64,000 nucleotides of DNA from Rhynchosporium graminicola. Taxonomy: Eukaryota; Ascomycota; Leotiomycetes; Helotiales; Ploettnerulaceae. Positions 47,417-61,249 of this stretch are shown piece after piece; the first letter of the stretch is position 1; every line of letters starts with the position of its first letter. A program made the translations under genes and the position numbers. The notes beneath the pieces were generated by a model, which was not told the origin of the DNA, did no database searches, and saw only the letters and a program-made list of their open reading frames with translations. The stretch lies in NCBI GenBank assembly GCA_900074885.1, contig FJUW01000004.1:1-64000 (forward strand), in the 5' to 3' direction.

Positions 47417-50400
47417 CTAATCATCAAGCAGCTGACCAAGGATCAAGCTCTGGATCATAGTCTCATCAGAAATGATCCTGATCTTCTTAGGCGCCGGGGA
47501 GTCGTCGACAACAGCGGCCGTTGGACCTCTCTTGCGCTTTCGTGAAGCTGCGCTACTTGTTATCTGGGTCAGCGTGCCAAAAACTGCCTCTTCCGCTGCC
47601 TTCTCGTGGGCATCGACGTAGAGTAGATCCCACTCCTGCCCTTCCTGCTCTGAAAGCTTCTTCCGCGCGTCTTGATAATCCGCTACCTGGCTGATACGCG
47701 AGGGACCAAGAGCTTGCGCCAGAAATGTGTACGCTTTACGTTTATCCTGCGATTTACCCTTCCCAGTAATCAGCAGGATTGACTTTCCCTCCAACAATTT
47801 ACCTCGGTTTGCAAACGTGTCTTCGAACCTAGCTCCTGCCGCCGGATATGGCTGAAGCACACGGCTTTTGTGTGCATTACCTAGAATAGATGATTGTCCG
47901 GCGCAAAGAAGATAGGGCGACCAATTGACAACAGAGTCTTTTGCAACACAAGCTGTGATCCAGTGACTAGATATACAAGGAATGCCAAGAGCCAGAGCCT
48001 GCATATACTTCGCCTTGCGTGAATGTTCGTCTGCAATCAAGGCGACAAAACCGACCGATTTAGCTGAAGAAGAAAGTGACATTTCTTCAAAACCCTTCGC
48101 CGAATCGAATAGGCTATCAAATCCATCTGGAAGAATGCGTCCTCCATGGTCGAATATCGCCTTTGTCACACCATCTTTCTCACGCTCGTGGTTGACAAAG
48201 CTGACTGCGAAAGTCATGTCTTTAAAGAGGCCCGTTGCTGCTTTTGGTGACCGACCTGCCGCAGGTGACGATAAGGCAAGAGGATCCGGGCTGGTATCTT
48301 TCGCCGTCGATTTCCGCTTTGACGTTCTCGTTGGCAGAGCATCATCATGCACGATAGTTACACCGGACTTTCGTTTACTGGTGCGCTTCTTCTCGATAGC
48401 TGAAGCGGACGGAAGGTCCATAGCTAGCTCTGATTGCGGGGTCTGCTGCTCTGATATGAAAGCTTTCTCAACCGTACTAATGATTGGCGTAGATCGAGGG
48501 GTTGATGTAGGTGTTTCTGTTGACTTTGATGCTGGAGTCATCGCGGCAACCCTGGTAGATTGCCGTGGAGTGGCTACAGCAGGAGTATTGACCGACCGTC
48601 CCCGTGCTGCAGGGCCCTTGAGCTTGCTATAAGTTCGTATGGGGCGCTTTGGCGGTGGCTTCTCCATACTCTTCTCCATAGGCTTCTTCTTTGCAAGGGA
48701 AGGGGTAATGTCCTTTACGACCTTAATATTTTGTGTCTCAACATTTGGTTCTTCGACCTCATTTTCTCGTACATCAACTTTTGGTTCTATGATAATCGCA
48801 ATGGTAGAACTAGGCGGCATTTCCGCCTGCGGCTGAGCTTGAACAGCGACAACTGGAGTGTTCAAGGGCTTATCAGATTCAGTGCTTTTCGGTTCCCTTA
48901 AATCCCCTGCTTCCTTGACTGCCTCGAATCCCTCGCTTTCCTCAATAGGAGGGGCTTCCTTGACAGCTTTACCGACCACATCTGCCTCAACTTCTTGCAA
49001 AACGGCAGAATTTGGCGGACTTGAGAGAGCGGAAGAGGTCACACTGGACATTTCTGTTCTGATGACAGGTGTTCTAAGACCCGAAGAAGCCATGGACGAT
49101 GACTTTGGTCCCCTCCCAGAGCTTCTGATTCTAGTCGGCGGTCTAGGTGAAGACCTGATCTGCATAAGAGAATCAAAGTCTAGATCTTGGGTGAATCCTG
49201 GGAAGTTTTCTGGCAGAACCTCGCTTGCACCACCAAACGATAAAGAAGCTATTTCACCCATAGGACGCAGACGATTCTCAGGCGGCGATGTCTCTGGAAC
49301 TGTGTCTGTAGGTGTGTCTGATTGAGGTTTACTGCTCGGAGTATGCATGTTGCTTCGGTTCGAGGAGACCTCCTGCAGAGGAAGGCTCGGTTCCTGCTCC
49401 ATACTTTGCTCGGAGTCTGAAGAATTGGTTTGTTGAGTGGCATCTGCGTCGATGTCTTTGTCCACTTCCTCATCTTCTCCCGCCTTCGTGCGTGAAATTT
49501 CTGTTTCTTCATCTGCAGGCAGTCTAGATGAGTCAGCCCCGTCGCTGGATTTCTCATTGTCTAAAGCTCCAGATTGAGAGTCAACAATAACATCGTCTTG
49601 CTGAGTATCTCTAGCATCGTATCCAATGCACTGAGCAATGTACTCCTCCTGAAAGCTTCGGCGCCGACCTGTAGATGGTACTTCGATATCTATAGCAACA
49701 GTACTTGACGGCGGTGCCGAAGACCGCGGATTGGTAGAAGCTCTCTTACGCAGCCCAACAGCAGCTATTTCCCTCTGAATCTCTAGCTCTCGTTCCAATC
49801 TCCGATTCCGTGGTATAGCTTCATTATCAGAGTCATCACCTGATGAGTTTGGATCTGGAAGAGGCTCTTTTGTCTGTCTCCTCTTTTCTTGACTGTCCCG
49901 CATGGAAACATAAGGTCGTGGCTCCGGATTTGTCCAAGCAAACTTTGATCCAGTATCGAAAGATTGGGCATTTCTGGAGTTGCCTGACTGTGATCTAGCA
50001 AGTATGTTGCGCACAGATGATTGCAAGGGCGTCGCATCGGTGCCGTCAAATTCAAGCTCGGGTGTCGGTCCTCCTAGAGGGGAAGACAATACTGGCGCAC
50101 GGCGTTTCGGAGGCGAACTGAAATCGTTGTAAACATCTGGAGATGGCCGAGAAGAGGTTGGGCTTGCCATGTGCCGGCCTATTGAAGATGGTTGAGTGGC
50201 GCCAAACAGCTCAAAACCTTTCATGACACTCCCTCTCTGCTGGAAAGGATTGATGGGGGGCGCTGGGGTTTTAGGCTCAAAAGAAGCAAGATTTTGGACA
50301 GCAGGCATGGCGTACGAGGCGTCTTGCGATTCCTCCATAAATTCGTCCTCTTCAACAGGTTCGGATTCAAGGCCTAGATGTATGTGCCCGGTATCATTCT

Positions 50401-51214
50401 CCTGATATGTGTAGCCCGTGGACGCAGAGGCCTGTCGAGGATCGGGCAGAATCGTTCGCGGATCTTCGCTCTCGCCATCAGCGGGCGTCGCAGTTGGAGG
50501 GAAGTCATTTCGAATCTCGGTCTGGATGTCAAATTGATTGAATCTCTCATAGAGGTGGGGAGGATTCTCCTGGGTGGCGGACATGGAAGACCTTTGGGTG
50601 AGGTCGTCCATGTTCGAAAGTACTTGTGTCATTTTCTGATCTTTCTTGTTGAACTCCGCAGGCTGTAGCACTTCACCTGTGGCTCTAAAGGGCCTCAGCT
50701 TGCCGTGATGATCTCGTCTGATGTAAATCGTCGGGTTGGCGGTAATCGTAGGTTGCGCGTTTAGTTCGATTGCGATATTGGCAGGTTTCGGAAGCTTGTC
50801 TGGCGATCCATTTCCATCCTCCTTGACAGGCAAATCCAGATTTACATAAGCGGTGGTTTCGAGCTCGTCTTCACTCTCAATTTCTGGCTCCGGAGGTTCG
50901 ACTTTCAATCGCAGCGGAGAGGGAAGAATCGCGACCCAGGTGCTGGCAGACGCGACTTTTGGTGAGGCGCGAATTGGGCTGGACTAGAAAGTGTTAGCGT
51001 TGACATCCTTGAACCTTGACTTGAACCTGGTCGACTGCGGATCAAATCACATCATACATACAGGCAACAACTCCTCTCTCAAGGCCTCACACTGCTGAGT
51101 GTCCCAATCAGCTACTTCGCCTTCGATAGCTGCTTTTTCGGCTGCCTTGACGCTTTGGTGTGGCATGTTGTCATCCTCGCTGTGTGATGCTTTTGCCTTG
51201 GCCAGTGGAGACAT
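47417..51214 (-). CDS. crb2: Tandem-BRCT DNA damage checkpoint protein (Crb2/Rad9 family)
   Basis: Exon 1 is 51062-51214 and exon 2 is 47417-50983 (intron 78 bp), giving 1239 residues. ATG 51214 is preferred; a second in-frame ATG is at 51166. The N-terminal 960 residues are disordered and rich in Ser/Thr/Pro/Glu, with several SQ/TQ sites (for example LTQRSS, ESQDASY, FTQDLD) as expected for an ATR/ATM-type substrate. Two C-terminal BRCT repeats follow: about 970-1085 (LFKDMTFAVSFVNHEREKDG, FDHGGRILPDGFDSLF, CISSHWITACV with its conserved Trp) and about 1100-1190 (LLEGKSILLITGKGKSQDKR, EWDLLYVDAH). A basic KRKRGP stretch and conserved tail (MIQSLILGQLLDD) end the protein. Crb2 and yeast Rad9 bind modified chromatin at breaks and activate the effector checkpoint kinases. 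I did not identify a Tudor domain by eye. Confidence 0.85.
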
Positions 51215-51640
51215 GCGGGAAGAAGATGAAGAGCAGGTGAGTTCGCGACAAAGAAGAGCGCGTTCAACGCGACTGCCTCACCATAGCTTAGCGTGCCACC
51301 AACACGTGACTATAGTTAAATGCTAAGCTCGTTTAGGTAGTACTTCCATTCTCATACTGTACTCGTAGTTAGGATAAATGCATAGACCCTTGGCCTGTTT
51401 CTATTAGCACGAGCCTCATCAAGGGCATATGCCCGGCAATCATTCAATCAATAATTGTCTAAATATGGAGCAGAACCTAGGTACTTGAGCCCACTTCAGG
51501 TAAGTGATTTACTTATCCTGGCCACCAAGTATTTCATACAGAGGATATACTAGCCGGTTCCCCGACAGTTTCGCTCGGGACTCGCTTACTGTCGGGACAT
51601 GTAAATGCCTCGCATATGCAAACGCCTCGCTCTCGGTATT
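51215..51640. promoter_or_regulatory. Upstream region of crb2 and edge of RIP block
   Basis: Normal-composition DNA upstream of crb2 that passes into RIP sequence near 51640. It includes an inverted repeat at 51558-51598 and a near-direct repeat (AAATGCCTCGC / AAACGCCTCGC) just after it, at the border. Confidence 0.5.
51558..51598. repeat. Inverted repeat at the RIP border
   Basis: CCCCGACAG and CTGTCGGGA arms (9 bp, one end mismatch) lie 20-25 bp apart. The position right beside the transposase remnant suggests a transposon end or footprint, but no partner end was found. Confidence 0.5.
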
Positions 51641-51699
51641 ATATCGGTAAAGTATTTTAGGTGCTTTCCCTGCTAAAATTCTTCTAATTTCAATATTAA

Positions 51700-52900
51700 A
51701 TAACTACTCTAATTTATTAATAATATATAATCTTTTCTAGTACAAAATTAATCTCTATTATCTTCACTCTCAGAGCTTTCTACTATAAGTGCTACTAGTA
51801 GCGACGATTCCAAATATCAATTATACTCTAGCTCCTTCTCTTATATAGCTCTACTAGGCTCATATAATATCTATATATCTTAATCTTGATCGCTATCGCC
51901 GAAGATATCTACTTCAAACTATAGCTTAGAAGCTAGTAGATCAGAGTAGCCTTCTTCAGTAGAAAGTACAGTTTCAGCGATTATAGGCTGTTTATCAGGC
52001 TCTCTTTCTAGTCGATAGAGCTCTGAATCAGGTGCTACTATCTCTCCTCTCTTCTATAACTCTTATAATTTAAGCTTCCTAGCCTTATTTATCTTCCGTG
52101 CTTAAACTCCTACTTTCAATAGAGACTTCTTATACTTTCTAATAGTATAAGAAAGTACTCGATCAGCTCTCCGGCGATTTTCTGTCTTTTCAGCTTCAGC
52201 TTTAGCTTAAATTTAAAGTCGTAGATTAGCTACACTTACTATAGCACCTCCAATTAACTTTAACTACTTAATCGATCGTCGAGAGGTCTTCTTCTCTTAG
52301 GCACTTAACTATAGCTTCTATTAAAGTATAGTATTATCAATAGAAGTAATCAAGGCCTTATAGAGTTAAACTATAGCCTCCTTAATCGAGCTTTAGAAGA
52401 TCTCTCTTAAATCGTCAGACAAGTGAGTTAGATCTCTTCTAATAAACGACTCTACTATAGTTACAGTAGAGATCACTCTATCTACTAGTATAGAAAGTAA
52501 TAGTAAAAGTAACTCTAGCTTTTTAATTAACTTCTGCTTTCTAAACGATCTTATTCTCTTTAATCTAGCTTTATAGCTAAGAGGCTATATTCTAGCGTTC
52601 TTAAAAGCGTTCTGGATTATATAACATTATATAGTTTTCTGTCGAATACTAGTAAGGTCTCTGAATAAAGAAGTGATTAAATAAGTAATATCTAAGTTCT
52701 ATAAAGCCGAGTTAATAGCTTAAGAGTAGTAGTGCTTCCAAGGCCGAAAAACGCCTATATCTAATAGCTGAAGAGTATACGTCAGGTAGCTTAGAAAGTA
52801 CCATAGGTATATATGATTCTCTTGAAGAAGTACTATAAATTACTTATAGTAGTAAGATTCGTAGTATCACGGGTGAGCAACGCGTACGCAGATAGTCAAG
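51700..52900 (-). mobile_element. Fot1/pogo-type DNA transposon remnant
   Basis: Minus-strand translation past stops gives the conserved C-terminal half of a DDE_1 (pogo/Fot1) transposase: YLTYTLQLLDIGVFRPWKHY (usual THxLQPLDVGVFxPxKxxY), SLFRDLTSIRQKTI, IIQNAFKNARI-PLSY, then a long Lys/Arg/Glu-rich coiled tail (RRSIKWLKLIGGA, NRRRADRVLSYTIRKYKKSL). The N-terminal DNA-binding part and the first catalytic Asp are missing or unreadable beyond 52900. Stops fit RIP. Confidence 0.7.
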
Positions 52901-54945
52901 TATAATATTCAAGAAGTTCGATACAGAAGAGAGTCAGGTTCTAGCCTAGCTCCGAAGGAAAATATGCGGGTACCGCTAAGCTTAGTAAGTATAAGTATCG
53001 CTAGTACTTAATCCTAGGGCTCGCCCCTTATATTACTCCCCTCCTCTCTCCGCCTATTTTATATTAGAGTTCGCCTCTAAAGACCTATATCCCGCCCTAT
53101 TATATATAGTTAGGACTTATTATATCTGCGATTCTTTTTCTCGCTTCGTACCGATTTCGCTTAGAAGTTAATAATAATAATAGACCTACTAAGTATAATA
53201 GCGAACTAATAATAAAGGAATAATTAATAATACTAGTAAAGTCGTATAAAGCTTCCGGTTATTTATTTACGTAACCCCTCTATTTATTTCCGGCCTATAA
53301 TAATAGTAAGGCCGAATACGTCTTCCCGCTTCTTTATTATTACTCTCTCTCCTATTATTAATTAAATTAGTAAATACCCTCGCCTTAGCTATATATACCT
53401 CTTTCTATTACTCTATAGACTTATTCCCTTCTTCTTAATTACTTATTATAAACTATAAGTTAATAAGATTATTTAGTATTAATTACTCTTTCCCTTTCGC
53501 TATCTCCTATCTCCGCTCTAAAAGTACTATACCTCGCTTACTACTAATCGGAGTTAGATAGCTTCTATTATCTACTATACTACTTATACTCTCTCTAAGG
53601 TCGACTATATTAACTAGAATATAAGTCAGATCCTGCTTATTTTCGCCCGATATCCGCTGACTTATATAGTCTACTTACTCCCGCGCTTATACGACCTGTT
53701 CTCGTAAGCGTAAGAACTATAAAAACCTATATATTATCCCGGGCTCTACCCGAAAAATATTACTAACTACTTAGTTCTTAAATAATATATATTACTTATA
53801 CTATCTGGACTCGCTCTACTAATAGAGATACTATATAAGTTATTAGACTCCGATCATTTTCTATCGCTAATTGCTTATTTAATACTAACGCTTATCGCGA
53901 TCTTAGTAAGATCCTTAAAGCTTAGAAAGCCTTAAAGCCTCTCTAAGCTACTAGTTTTCTTTCCTTATACCTATCCTTAGACTCTACTTATTTTTCGTTA
54001 CTAACTACTTATTTTAGCTTTATCGCTACTAAAGTTACTAATTCGGTTACTAATATTATCACTTAGTAAAGTTAGATATAAGCTTTCTATAATCCGCTTA
54101 TTTTCTATTACTAACTATTATAGTACTAGTAAGGTCCTTCCCGCTCTAGTTCTAAGTACTTATTATACTAAATAAGTCCGGTTATTTTAAAGCGGAATCC
54201 TAAGGAAATTCGTTAAGTTATATTACTTTTTATAATTAATAAAATAATATAAAAGAAATCTGAACTCCCCTTATTAATACTTATAACTCGCTTAAAACTA
54301 ATCAGATCCTCTCTTATTCTTCTTTTTCTTCTATACTTATCTAGGTCTATTATAGTATTTAATATCTCTATACTTGCTTTCGAACTCGTCTATAGCTATA
54401 GTATTAGATAAGTCTTTAATAAGTTCTTATATAAGTTCGTAGTAACTCGCTTATTTCACTAGTACCTCCCTGCCTTTCCCTTTTCTCCTCGATTTATCTC
54501 TAGCGTAAAGAATCTCCTCTACTTACTATTTTTCATAAGTCTCGAATAGTATAGGCTCCGGTTAATTATTATTAGTCTCTTACTTAAGTAATAAGTCGTA
54601 GCTCGCTAGTTATAATAGATCCGTATAGAATACTAAGTAAATATTACTAAGGACCTTAGATAAATAAATAGCTACTAGCGATAATACTTCGTCTATTACG
54701 TATTTAGTATACTTTATATTAAGACTCTTTTTTAATCGATTTATCCGGTAGTTATATAAGTCTAATTATACCTTATCTCTCTTCTAATATACTAAAGCTA
54801 GGGTCCTTATCCTATTAGCGCTATTTTCCTGTTTCTAAGTAGACGCTACTATATTTAACTAATATAAGTTAGTAATCTTCTTTATCTTCTTTACGAATAC
54901 TACTACTTATTCGCTCGATAGTAGCTAAGAGTTAATCTCAGGTTC
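52900..54945 (-). mobile_element. Older gypsy element, 3' part: integrase C-end and chromodomain
   Basis: On the minus strand, PEINS...VVVFVKKIKKITNLY starts at 54945, and a chromodomain follows at about 54320-54540 (VEEILYARDKSRRKGKGREV, LVK-ASYYELI-E-IKDLSN). It continues, frame-true, the integrase at 63013-64000 once the inserted element 54946-63007 is removed. The lower part, about 52900-54300, should hold the 3' end and LTR of this element, but I could not delimit them. Confidence 0.65.
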
Positions 54946-55213
54946 TATGACGACAGCTCACCTGAATATCACATGAGAAGAAGGATAGATACTAGGGCCC
55001 AAGTTCATAGGTATCCCGGCAGAACTAGTATCCGACTCGGTATAGTATCGGGCTAGTACCGGCATATATATATAAGGTGCCTTATACTCTATCTCTCTTC
55101 TTCTTCCTTCCTTATCTTTTTATTTCTTTTATAATAGACTATATAAGATTACTCTTAGCCTCCTTACTTATTTATTCTTACTTATATACTACCTTAAGTC
55201 TTATATTATTATA
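54946..55213 (+). repeat. 5' LTR of nested gypsy element
   Basis: 268 bp, from TATGACGAC to ATTATTATA; pairs with 62740-63007 in the same orientation. Differences are transitions, as after RIP. The ancestral ends were probably TGTGACGAC...GTCGTTACA. Confidence 0.9.
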
Positions 55214-55381
55214 TTAAATAAAAAGATTAAGATAGCCGGAGATAGCTTACTATAATATCTTACTACTAAGTTAGTTATTCGATAACTACTCGCATATAGC
55301 CGAGATACTAGAGATCTCTCGGATAACTATAAATTAGGGTTTAATTTAGCTTATCGTAAATAGTATAATAGAGGAGGTCTT
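55191..55381 (+). repeat. LTR-end/leader segment, first copy beside the gap
   Basis: This 191-bp segment (last 23 bp of the LTR plus leader) recurs at 55476-55666 after the gap with only a few differences (C/T or G/A), for example CTCGCATATAG versus CTCGTATATAG. Confidence 0.85.
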
Positions 55382-55475
55382 NNNNNNNNNNNNNNNNNNN
55401 NNNNNNNNNNNNNNNNNNNNNNNNNNNNNNNNNNNNNNNNNNNNNNNNNNNNNNNNNNNNNNNNNNNNNNNNNNN
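55382..55475. other. Assembly gap (94 N)
   Basis: A run of 94 N. The sequence after it repeats the sequence before it, so the gap marks an unresolved duplication inside the element. Confidence 0.99.
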
Positions 55476-55666
55476 ACCTTAAGTCTTATATTATTATATT
55501 AAATAAAAAGATTAAGATAGCCGGAGATAGCTTACTATAATATCTTACTACTAAGTTAGTTATTCGATAACTACTCGTATATAGCCGAGATACTAGAGAT
55601 CTCTCGGATAACTATAAATTAGGGTTTAATTTAGCTTATCGTAAATAGTATAATAAAAGAGGTCTT
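55476..55666 (+). repeat. LTR-end/leader segment, second copy beside the gap
   Basis: Second copy of 55191-55381, starting inside the LTR (ACCTTAAGTC). After it the sequence continues into gag. It is not identical to the first copy, which argues against simple read duplication. Confidence 0.85.
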
Positions 55667-58600
55667 TACTAACGCTCCTTTAATAACTCTCTTAGTATAA
55701 AGGAATTATAGATAGATTTTAAAGAAAGTATAATAAATACCCCGGAACTTTAATCTCTATATATCGCCGCCGAAATAGCCCTAATATACTTCTTTTTAAG
55801 CTATTATTATAGCTCTTAACTAATAAACTAGAGACCCCTCTAGTTCTAAGGGAACTTAATATAATCTCCCCCGCTTTACCTCTAAACCTAATCTATTATA
55901 CCTTTCCTTACTCTAAATATCTCCTACTCTAGAGAATATTAATACCTTATTAAGGAAGTACTAATCGAGAGAGAAAGGAAAACAAAAGCGAAATTCACTA
56001 GGAGTATAATCGCTAAGTACTCCTACTACTATAGGTAACTCGAACCTAATCTATTCCCTCTTATAACGATTAGCAGACTAAGAGGAAAAGAATAACTCTC
56101 TAGAAAATACTATAGATAGACTAATCTCCGCATAAGATAAGTTCCTTATAGGGGTCCCTTACCTATCTTCGACTCTCTTACTAGAACTAATATTATAATC
56201 TCCGCGTATAGCGGAGTTTAATAACTTAATAAACTCTATTCTAATACGTAGTACTAAGAGAGAAGATACTATTCCTAATAAATTATCTTCTTCTCCCGGC
56301 GCCGAATCGGTAGAGTTACGCCCTAGGAAGTCTTATCTTACTAAGAAGATCTTACCCCTAGATAATAGATCGGACTTTACTTTCCTCTAATAGAGAGTAT
56401 CGATACGAGACTAGCTAGCTATAAATACTAACTACTACCTTACAGACTTCTCCCGGCGCGTTCTCGTATAGGAGCTAGTTACTAGATTAGCTAAAGAGTA
56501 TCTTACGCTTTAGTACCTTACTAATAAGTTTAAAACTAGCGATAAAATAATCTCCTTATTAGAGGAGAACTTTCTTACTAGTTTAAAGGAAGATAACTAT
56601 TATAATACTTTCTACTACTTAGAAATATAATAACCTAGCTATATACGCGAGACTTTCGCTAAGTTTCGTAGTTAATTTCAAAGCGCTACTATCTAAAGTA
56701 AAGTTAAAAAGAAAGAGTAGTTCTTCTATATATAAGATAAGATTATATTATCCTTACGCGCTTTAACTTTTATTATTAAACTAATATAGAATAAGGACTA
56801 TACTTTTATAGTTAGATTCTTACTTTCTTTTAATACTAAGTATTATTATAACTCAGAATATACCTATCCCGAGAAAGCTACTACTTAAGTATAGTACTAT
56901 AAGCTTACTATTACTACTACGATTACTACTAGTTCTACCTCTTACCAGTCCTTAAGCTTAGCTCCTCGATAAACTACTCCCGTACTATATATACATACTT
57001 CTACCCTAGTATAAGCTAATACTCCCTCTGCATTAAAATACTCTATTACCTCGACCGGAGAACCCCTTAGGTATTATAGTTATAGATAGCTTAATTATAT
57101 TAAGCTAGACTACCTTAACTCACCTAAGGTTTAATAAATCGACGAATTTCCGGAAGAGGATTAAGTAACTAAAGAAGCAATAGAAGATATACCCTCCGAA
57201 TCTGGACTAATACTAAAGGGAAACGATAAGGCTTAAGTAAAAACTCTTTCCTAAGTCTATATAAGTATAATCTCTCTAATCTAGACTTTAACTCCTTAAT
57301 AAGAAGTAAGTAATTTATATACTTAACTATAGTTAATATAAATAAGCTAAGAGTCTCTATAAATAGCCTAATTAATACTAGAGCGAATAGTTATCTATTT
57401 ATTAATCATACTCTTACCAGATAACTATCGGGGGCCCTTAGTATTAAAATCGAGCTACTACTTTATTCTATTCTAATATATAGTTTCTAATAGTCTATTA
57501 GAACCTATATTACTTATTTTATACGTTTATACCTTTCTATTAATAGTAAGCGTATTTATAACTACCCTTTTATTCTCCTCGATTTAGGATAATAAGATAT
57601 AATTATTAGTATTAAATAGATACGACGATTTCAAGTTAAGCTAGATACACTCTACTATAAGCTATTATAGTCGGAACGCTATCTAGCTACTTTCTAATAT
57701 AATAAGAAGATAATTATAACTCTACTGCCTCATAAACTTAGTATTAATCGATCTTACTAAATCGATACTAACGCGCGGGACTTAGCTATAAACTAGCTAG
57801 ACTAATACTAATTATACTAAATAATAATAATATAATATATTAATATATCGTTCTTACTCTTTAACTTATTTCCGCTTATTACTAAGGAATCCGAACCTCT
57901 TTCCGCTCCGAATTTATTAAGAAAAATACCTGCGCCGAAACCCTATTATAAGTACTTCTCTTAACCTCTAAGGATCTAGAAACTAGTTCTGATTTACTAA
58001 ATTAGTACTATAGCTTTTCATTTTAATATAAAATATAAAGGTTCCGAATTATTCTTTACTAGTATCTATAAGATAGACTACCTCTTATAAGACTATCTAA
58101 ATAGTAACTCTCCTAAGGATTCTAATACTAAACAACTTATAGCTAAAAAGCTACCGGAATAGTACTATACTCTTAAAGAAGCTTTTTCTAAGTAGGATTC
58201 TAATATTCTTCTACTATATTACTTATATAATTATAAAATTATTTTAGAAGAACTATTATTTAATATATATTCGCCCTTATATTAGTAATCTACGGACGAA
58301 TTATAAGTAACTAAGGAGTATCTTATAGAGAACCTAGATAAGGGATTTATCGAATCTAGCTAAAGTCCCTTTATATTACTTATACTATTTATTAAAAAGG
58401 CCGATAGAGGATTACACTTCTATATTAACTATAATAAGCTTAATATAATCACTCGAAAGGATTTATACCTAATACCTAAGATCGATAAGCTCTTAACTCG
58501 TATATCTAAAGTAGTAATCTTTACTAAACTAGATATCCGGGTAGTATTTAACTATATCTATATAGACCCCGAATCAGAGGAGTATACTACCTTCCGAACC

Positions 58601-61249
58601 CGCTTCGGATCCTATAAATATAAAGTACTACTTTTTAGGCTCTATAACGGACCTAGTATATACTAGCGATATATAAATAATATATTACTAGACTACTTAG
58701 ATAATTTCTATATAGCTTATCTAGATAATATCCTTATATACTCGGAAACGCTCTAGGAATATAAGAAATATGTTAAATTAGTACTATAATACTTAATAGA
58801 TATTAGACTTTAAGTAGATATTAAGAAAAGCGAATTCTATATTACTCGGACTAAATACCTTAGATATATTATTACTATTAACGGAATCGAGCCAGATCCC
58901 GAGAAAGTAGTACTATTAGTAGACTAGAAGTACCCCGAAATAGTAATAGCTATAAAATCCTTCTTAGGATTCTATAAGTTCTACTATTAATTTATTCGGA
59001 ATTTCGGCCTTATCGCTAAACCTCTCTTAGTACTTACTTAGCCTATAGTACTATAGAATTTTACTAATAATTATAAGAAGTCCTTCGACGATTTATATTA
59101 ATAGCTACTATCAGTATAGAAACTATACTATTTCGACCCTAAATTATAAACTAAACTAGAAACTAATACTTCCGACAGTATAATAGCTAGAGTTATCTTC
59201 TAATTATATAAAGATAACTAGTAATATCTAATTAGATTCTACTCTTATATTCTTAATAGATATAAACTAAACTAAGAGATCTATAATAAGGAGCTATACG
59301 CTATTATTAAGTCTTTCTGGAAATAGAGACCGGAACTTATATCTCTATAATATTATACTAGCGTATATGCGGACTATCGATCCTTAGAATACTTTATAAC
59401 TACTAAGGTCCTAACTAGTAAGTAAGCTAGATAAATAGAATTCCTTTCCGAATTTAACTTTCAAATTATATATACGCTTAGTAAAGATAACGCTAAAGCT
59501 AATATCCTTAGCTATAGGGAATAAGATCTAAGGATATAGGAATAATAGAAATAAGATAGTAGATCTCGGGTTTTATTACCTCTAGACCGCTTAGACCTTA
59601 GGATTAACGCGGAACTAGCTAAGTATTATATTGATTAAATTAGTTATATATACCTAATATCGCTAAGGACTAATACGCTACCGGAACTTATACGTAACTC
59701 TTTTAATTTAATCGAGAAACTATACTAATTTAACTAAGAATTATTCTCTAATAAACAGAATATATTAGGAGATAGCTATACTATTAATAATAGTTTATTA
59801 CTTTATAATAGTTATCTATACGTATAATACTATACCCTATTATATACCTATTTAATTAGCGAAGTCTACGATTAAGTTTCCTCTACTTATTCGAATACTC
59901 GTAAGACCGCCGAAATAATTTCTACCTATTACTACTAGAAAGGACTTATATTAGATATAAAATAGTATACTTATAATTACCGCCCTTATTAGTACTCTTA
60001 TCTAAAGTAAACGAAATAATAAGGATTCCTCTACTTATTACCAGTACTTAGCTACCTTATATAGTACCTAGCTATAGATTTTAAGGACTTCCCGCTTAAT
60101 AACTAAGGATTTAATAAGATATTAGTATTTATCGACCGCCTAAGGAAAGACTCTATATTAATACTATACTACTATAATATCGATACCCGTAGGATAGTAA
60201 CGTTATTTATCTAATAGATATATTATTTCAGATATACCCCTAAGTTAATTATATCCGACTAAGGAGCTTAGTTAATCTTATCCTTCTAGTAAGAGTTTTA
60301 CTATATAATTAGAGTTAAGATTAAGCTCTTTACCTCTTTCTACTAGTAAACTAATAGATAAATAGAGATTATAAATTAGTATATTAACTAATACCTTAGA
60401 CCTTTTATTAATTACTACTAGAGTAACTAGGGCGAACTACTACTAATAATAAACCGCGCTTAAGTAACCTTACCTTATAACTCTATTAGTATAGCGCTAT
60501 ATACCTTTAAATATAGTATACTACTACAGAATAGCTAAGACTAGAAGTAACCTACCGGATCGATACCGTAAGAGAAGCTTAATTATACTAATACTAAATC
60601 TTTAGCTAAATATACTAAATCCGCTATCGAGGTTATAAAAGCTAATATATTAGCTACTTAGTATAAGATAAGCGCCGTAACTGACCCGAAACGGCATAGT
60701 ATCGACTAGGAAGTTAGAGATAAGGTATTTCTCTCTATAAAGAACCTTAAGAATTACTAGCTAAGTAAGAAGCTATCTAGTCTCTAGGTAAGATTATACT
60801 AAGTCCTAGCTAAGATCAGATACTCCTATAAGCTAGATTTACCCCCGGGATCTTCTATATACGATATATTCGCCTCCGAATTACTCTTTAAGGACCCGGA
60901 TAATCTATTACTAAGCTAGGAGTTACTAAACTTACCCCTAGAAGTTATTACTACTTAAGAAGAGTAAGAGTTATAAGATATACTTATTATATAACTCTTA
61001 AGAGATAATCTAAAGTATTAAGTTAGCTAGCTAAGCTATAACCCGGACTTAACTTAGTATAACGCTTCCGACTTAATAAGTACTCTATATAAGCTCAGAG
61101 ACTTCTATACTATTAACTTAAGTAAACCTAGACCTCCGTGTAAACTAGATTAGTAGATTAAGGCTTAGGAAAATAGAATAAATAACTATAGTTACTTAGA
61201 GGATAATAAGCTATTATAATTACTAGTATTAGAATTTATTACTAAGAAT

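Noticed and set aside
47982..49325. Plus-strand ORFs of 216, 113 and 155 residues opposite crb2
   Set aside because: Shadows of the long Ser/Pro-rich crb2 exon, which has a 1.2-k-residue frame and BRCT domains.
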